Of a DNA stretch of 9,088 nucleotides, positions 6,598 to 9,088 are shown one piece after another. A model generated the notes under the pieces. It was not told the origin of the DNA. It saw only the letters and a program-made list of their open reading frames with translations, and searched no databases. The DNA is from Paracoccaceae bacterium (GTDB lineage Bacteria > Pseudomonadota > Alphaproteobacteria > Rhodobacterales > Rhodobacteraceae): positions 1 to 9,088 of the forward strand of contig DLZA01000040.1 in assembly GCA_003447515.1 (NCBI GenBank). Direction: 5' to 3'. Position numbers and translations under genes: made by a program. Each line of letters opens with the position of its first letter. Position 1 is the first letter of the stretch.

Positions 6598-7595
6598 AAA
6601 TATTCTTTTGGAAGAGCCTTGCGACAAAAAACGAAACATTGGTTGCTGTGGTGATAGTTGCGTTTTGCCTTTTGGCTACTTTTTCTGATCCGCTTTTTTT
6701 ATCCGTTACCACGTTAACTGATCTTTTACGCGCCTCTGTTGTTATCGGTATTTTGGCAGTTGCCGCGATGATGGTGCTAATTTCTGGTGGAATTGATGTG
6801 AGCTTTACCGCTATTGCGGTATTTGCGATGTATTCGACCACAGTGCTGACATTGGGGGTGATGCCAGATATGCCGTGGTATTGCATCTTCGCGATCTCTA
6901 TTGGGATTGGTGCAATTCTTGGTGCGATCAATGGGTTTTTCGTGGTGATCTGCCGCCTGCCGACATTGATTGTTACGCTCGGTACACTGTCAGTTTTTCG
7001 CGGCTTCCTTTTGACATTCATAGGGTCTCAGAGAATTTCTGCGTTGCCCCCGGAAATGCGCGGATTTTCACGTATGATGATTACTCGTGGCACGACTGAA
7101 GCTGGTAGCTTTTACGCGATTCCTTGGGCAGTTGCAGCACTTGTAATTGTTGTGCTTCTGACCCTTTTCATTCTTCACAAGACAATGCTGGGCAGGTCTA
7201 TCTTTGCAATTGGCGGTTCGCTCGAAAGCGCGCGCCGCATAGGTATCAATGTGCGTGGAGCACAGTTCTTTGTATATTGCTATGTAGGAGCATTGGCCGG
7301 CCTTGCTGGCATTATCCATGGGGCAATGGGACGGATGGCGGATCCGTTTTCGTTGGTAGGTCTTGAACTGTCAGTGATTGCAGCAGTAGTTCTTGGTGGT
7401 GCTAGATTGATCGGTGGCTATGGCACGCTGACGGGAACGCTACTTGGTGTATCGCTGATTGTACTTGTCGAAAACAGCCTGATTGTAGTTGGTATTCCAT
7501 CAACGTGGCAGTTCGTGACAATTGGCCTTTTGATCCTTCTTGGAACTGGCCTTCCTGCATGGCAGGCCAAGCGCGCTGCGGCGAAATCGGCATAG
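6594..7595 (+). CDS. sugar ABC transporter permease (RbsC type), first of two
   Basis: This is a 333-residue inner-membrane permease of the BPD_transp_2 family, with about eight to ten hydrophobic segments. Family landmarks are LISGGIDVS (62-70), RLPTLIVTLGTLSVFRG (121-137), the cytoplasmic coupling segment AIGGSLESARRIGINV (205-220), and the loop-helix LGGARLIGGYGTLTGTLLG (267-285). The start overlaps the ATPase stop as ATGA, and no other start fits the spacing. It probably pairs with the next permease to form a heterodimeric channel driven by the ATPase at 5101. The short positively charged carboxy terminus (QAKRAAAKSA) lies in the cytoplasm by the positive-inside rule. Confidence 0.92.
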   Translation: MKIFFWKSLATKNETLVAVVIVAFCLLATFSDPLFLSVTTLTDLLRASVVIGILAVAAMMVLISGGIDVSFTAIAVFAMYSTTVLTLGVMPDMPWYCIFAISIGIGAILGAINGFFVVICRLPTLIVTLGTLSVFRGFLLTFIGSQRISALPPEMRGFSRMMITRGTTEAGSFYAIPWAVAALVIVVLLTLFILHKTMLGRSIFAIGGSLESARRIGINVRGAQFFVYCYVGALAGLAGIIHGAMGRMADPFSLVGLELSVIAAVVLGGARLIGGYGTLTGTLLGVSLIVLVENSLIVVGIPSTWQFVTIGLLILLGTGLPAWQAKRAAAKSA

Positions 7596-7608
7596 GAGAG
7601 AGCATTAG

Positions 7609-8616
7609 ATGACTTTGCACTTACTAACAAAACAAAATGCCTCTACGCCGGAATTCCGGCTTGCCATAATTGCAATTGTGGTGTTTATTACCATGTCAGC
7701 TTTGTCTCCGGATCGGTTCCTTTCATCACAGAATATTGTGTCCATGGCTTTTCAATTTCCTGAATTTGCTATTTTGGCGCTCGCAATGACGATCACCATG
7801 ATGACGGGGGGCATTGATCTATCAGTGGTTGGTGTTGCCAATCTCACTGCAGTAATCTCGGCATTGATTTTGGTGAATTTTGCTGGTGCCGATGCGACAG
7901 GGATGGTCGCATTACTCTGGCTTTTTGCTGCTTTCGCTAGCGCTGTCTTGGTTGGCGCTCTGTCTGGGCTGTTCAACGGTATCCTCGTGGCACGCTTGGG
8001 TCTGCCTCCTATTTTGGCAACCCTTGGCTCCGGGTTGGTTTTTACCGGCATAGCCGTGGCCATGACTGGGGGTAGCGCGGTGATGGGCTTTCCCGATGTG
8101 GTGGCTTGGATAGGTAATGCTCAGGTCCTGTTGGTACCTGTTCCGCTGATTATTTTTGTGCTTCTTGCGGCCGCGCTGCATGTGATCCTAACAAAGACAA
8201 GTTTCGGTTTGCAAGCTACGATGTATGGGGCCAACCCTCTGGCGGCATTATTTGCAGCAATCGACATCAACAAACTGCTAATCCGCGTTTACGTTATTTC
8301 TGGTGTTCTGTCGTCTATTGCTGGCATGGTGATTATGAGCCGTGCCAATTCTGCTAAGGCCGATTATGGATCCAGCTATCTGCTCTTGGCAGTTCTGATT
8401 GCTGTACTTGGTGGGGTAAACCCCTACGGCGGCTATGGGCGTGTAATGGGCGTTGTACTCGCGGTGCTGTCCATGCAGTTCCTGTCAAGTGGACTGAATA
8501 TGTTGCAGGTGTCCAACTTCGCACGTGAGTTGATCTGGGGTGCCCTGCTGATTTTTGTAATGGTCGTCAACACGGCCGATTGGAGCCGATTTGGCAAAGC
8601 CAAATCTGGCTACTAA
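7609..8616 (+). CDS. sugar ABC transporter permease (RbsC type), second of two
   Basis: This is a 335-residue membrane protein of the same family as its upstream neighbour but clearly diverged from it. Corresponding motifs are TMMTGGIDLSV (63-73), ARLGLPPILATLGSGLVFTG (128-147), the coupling segment MYGANPLAALFAAIDI (205-220) and LGGVNPYGGYGRVMG (267-281). The coupling segment departs from the usual GxNxxAARxxGI pattern more than the first permease does, so the two subunits probably contact different ATPase halves. GGAGAGAG lies a few bases before ATG, with a 13-bp gap from the upstream stop. It presumably forms a heterodimer with the first permease; two permease genes are common in AI-2/rhamnose/erythritol-type importers, while ribose importers often use one. 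Confidence 0.92.
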   Translation: MTLHLLTKQNASTPEFRLAIIAIVVFITMSALSPDRFLSSQNIVSMAFQFPEFAILALAMTITMMTGGIDLSVVGVANLTAVISALILVNFAGADATGMVALLWLFAAFASAVLVGALSGLFNGILVARLGLPPILATLGSGLVFTGIAVAMTGGSAVMGFPDVVAWIGNAQVLLVPVPLIIFVLLAAALHVILTKTSFGLQATMYGANPLAALFAAIDINKLLIRVYVISGVLSSIAGMVIMSRANSAKADYGSSYLLLAVLIAVLGGVNPYGGYGRVMGVVLAVLSMQFLSSGLNMLQVSNFARELIWGALLIFVMVVNTADWSRFGKAKSGY

Positions 8617-8630
8617 CCTAGGTCTCAAAG

Positions 8631-8638
8631 AGGAGGTG
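8631..8638 (+). promoter_or_regulatory. ribosome binding site of the Dak1-type kinase gene
   Basis: AGGAGGTG lies four bases before ATG at 8643 and fixes that start. The 26-bp gap after the second permease holds no hairpin, so the kinase should be part of the transporter operon. Confidence 0.7.
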
Positions 8639-8642
8639 TGAG

Positions 8643-9088
8643 ATGAAAAAGATCCTAAATTCTACGGCAGATTATGTTGACGAAATGTTGGCCGGACTGG
8701 TGGCCGCGCATCCTGAATATTATCGGTTCCATGGTGACAGTGGCAAAGTCGTTGCGAGAGCAAAGAGTGGATCAGCGGGCAAGGTCGGGATCGTGACTGG
8801 TGGCGGATCTGGCCATTTGCCGGTGTTTACCGGTTATGTCGGTGAAGGCCTGCTTGACGCCTGTGCGATTGGGGATGTTTTTGCCTCACCGTCGGCTGAA
8901 CAGATGGCTGATGCCATTCGCGCGGCTGACCAAGGTAAGGGGGTGCTGCGCCTGTATGGAAATTACGGGGGAGACATCCTGAATTTCGATATGGCCGGTG
9001 ATCTGGTAGAATTCGATGACATCACATGTACAACAGTGCTGCTAACAGATGATATCGCCTCCGCTCCGCCAGAAGAACATCAGAAACG
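8643..9088 (+). CDS. dihydroxyacetone kinase-like (Dak1/DhaK) protein, 3' end cut by window edge
   Basis: The visible 148 codons form the first part of a Dak1 kinase domain, which binds a short ketose covalently through a histidine and takes phosphate from ATP or a phosphorelay partner. The substrate loop GGGSGH (53-58) and the NYGGDILNF segment (107-115) are present. His58 and Asp111 are 53 residues apart, as are His56 and Asp109 of E. coli DhaK. GDVFASPS (77-84) is also typical. The residue after GSGH is Leu, where classical DhaK has Glu, and GYVGEGLLDA follows. This wording fits a DhaK paralogue group that in other bacteria includes tetrulose (erythrulose) kinases, so the substrate need not be dihydroxyacetone. 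The substrate-binding histidine (His218 in E. coli) lies past the edge, as does any Dak2/DhaL domain or gene. Confidence 0.88.
   Translation, partial: MKKILNSTADYVDEMLAGLVAAHPEYYRFHGDSGKVVARAKSGSAGKVGIVTGGGSGHLPVFTGYVGEGLLDACAIGDVFASPSAEQMADAIRAADQGKGVLRLYGNYGGDILNFDMAGDLVEFDDITCTTVLLTDDIASAPPEEHQK

Noticed and set aside
6581..7021. Minus-strand open frame of 146 codons
   Set aside because: It is antisense to the first permease and made of the Ile/Thr/Lys-rich sequence expected from reversed membrane-protein codons.
1..9088. Mobile element, defence system, CRISPR or RNA gene
   Set aside because: No transposase, integrase, terminal repeats, regularly spaced repeats or tRNA-like folds were seen; all large open frames are explained by metabolism, transport and regulation.

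Overview
The window is a carbohydrate-catabolism locus from what looks like an alphaproteobacterium. GC content appears to be near 50 percent, and the gene set (SorC regulator, ribose-type ABC importer, sugar epimerase, Dak-type kinase) is typical of alphaproteobacterial sugar and polyol islands. No 16S or other marker gene is present, so the lineage is an inference. There are nine genes: seven complete, and one cut by each window edge.

Two gene groups diverge from a control region at about 3787-4039. Reading left on the minus strand are a SorC-family sugar-sensing regulator (2818-3786), a TIM-barrel ketose 3-epimerase-like protein (1957-2805), and the alpha (902-1927) and beta (1-887, cut by the edge) E1 subunits of a thiamine-diphosphate-dependent 2-oxo acid/acetoin-type dehydrogenase. 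Reading right on the plus strand are a periplasmic sugar-binding protein (4040-5029), a duplicated ABC ATPase (5101-6597), two different RbsC-type permeases (6594-7595 and 7609-8616), and the start of a Dak1-domain kinase (8643 to the edge). Gaps inside each group are short, with one 4-bp overlap. The only larger gap, between binding protein and ATPase, holds a strong GC-rich hairpin.

A coherent reading is that the binding protein and ABC transporter import a sugar or polyol, the epimerase interconverts ketoses, the Dak-type kinase phosphorylates a short ketose, and the E1 enzyme oxidatively cleaves a 2-oxo acid or acetoin-like product to an acyl unit. The SorC protein probably senses an intermediate and controls both directions. 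The substrate cannot be read from sequence. Dak kinase, ketose epimerase and acetoin-type E1 in one locus do not match a pathway I can name, and this is the main candidate for something undescribed.

Other points of interest are an apparent ATT start codon for the epimerase, a nested inverted repeat in the control region, an ABC ATPase with one canonical and one thoroughly degenerate nucleotide site, and a possible short leader ORF before the binding-protein gene. No tRNA, rRNA, insertion sequence, CRISPR array, phage or conjugation gene was seen.
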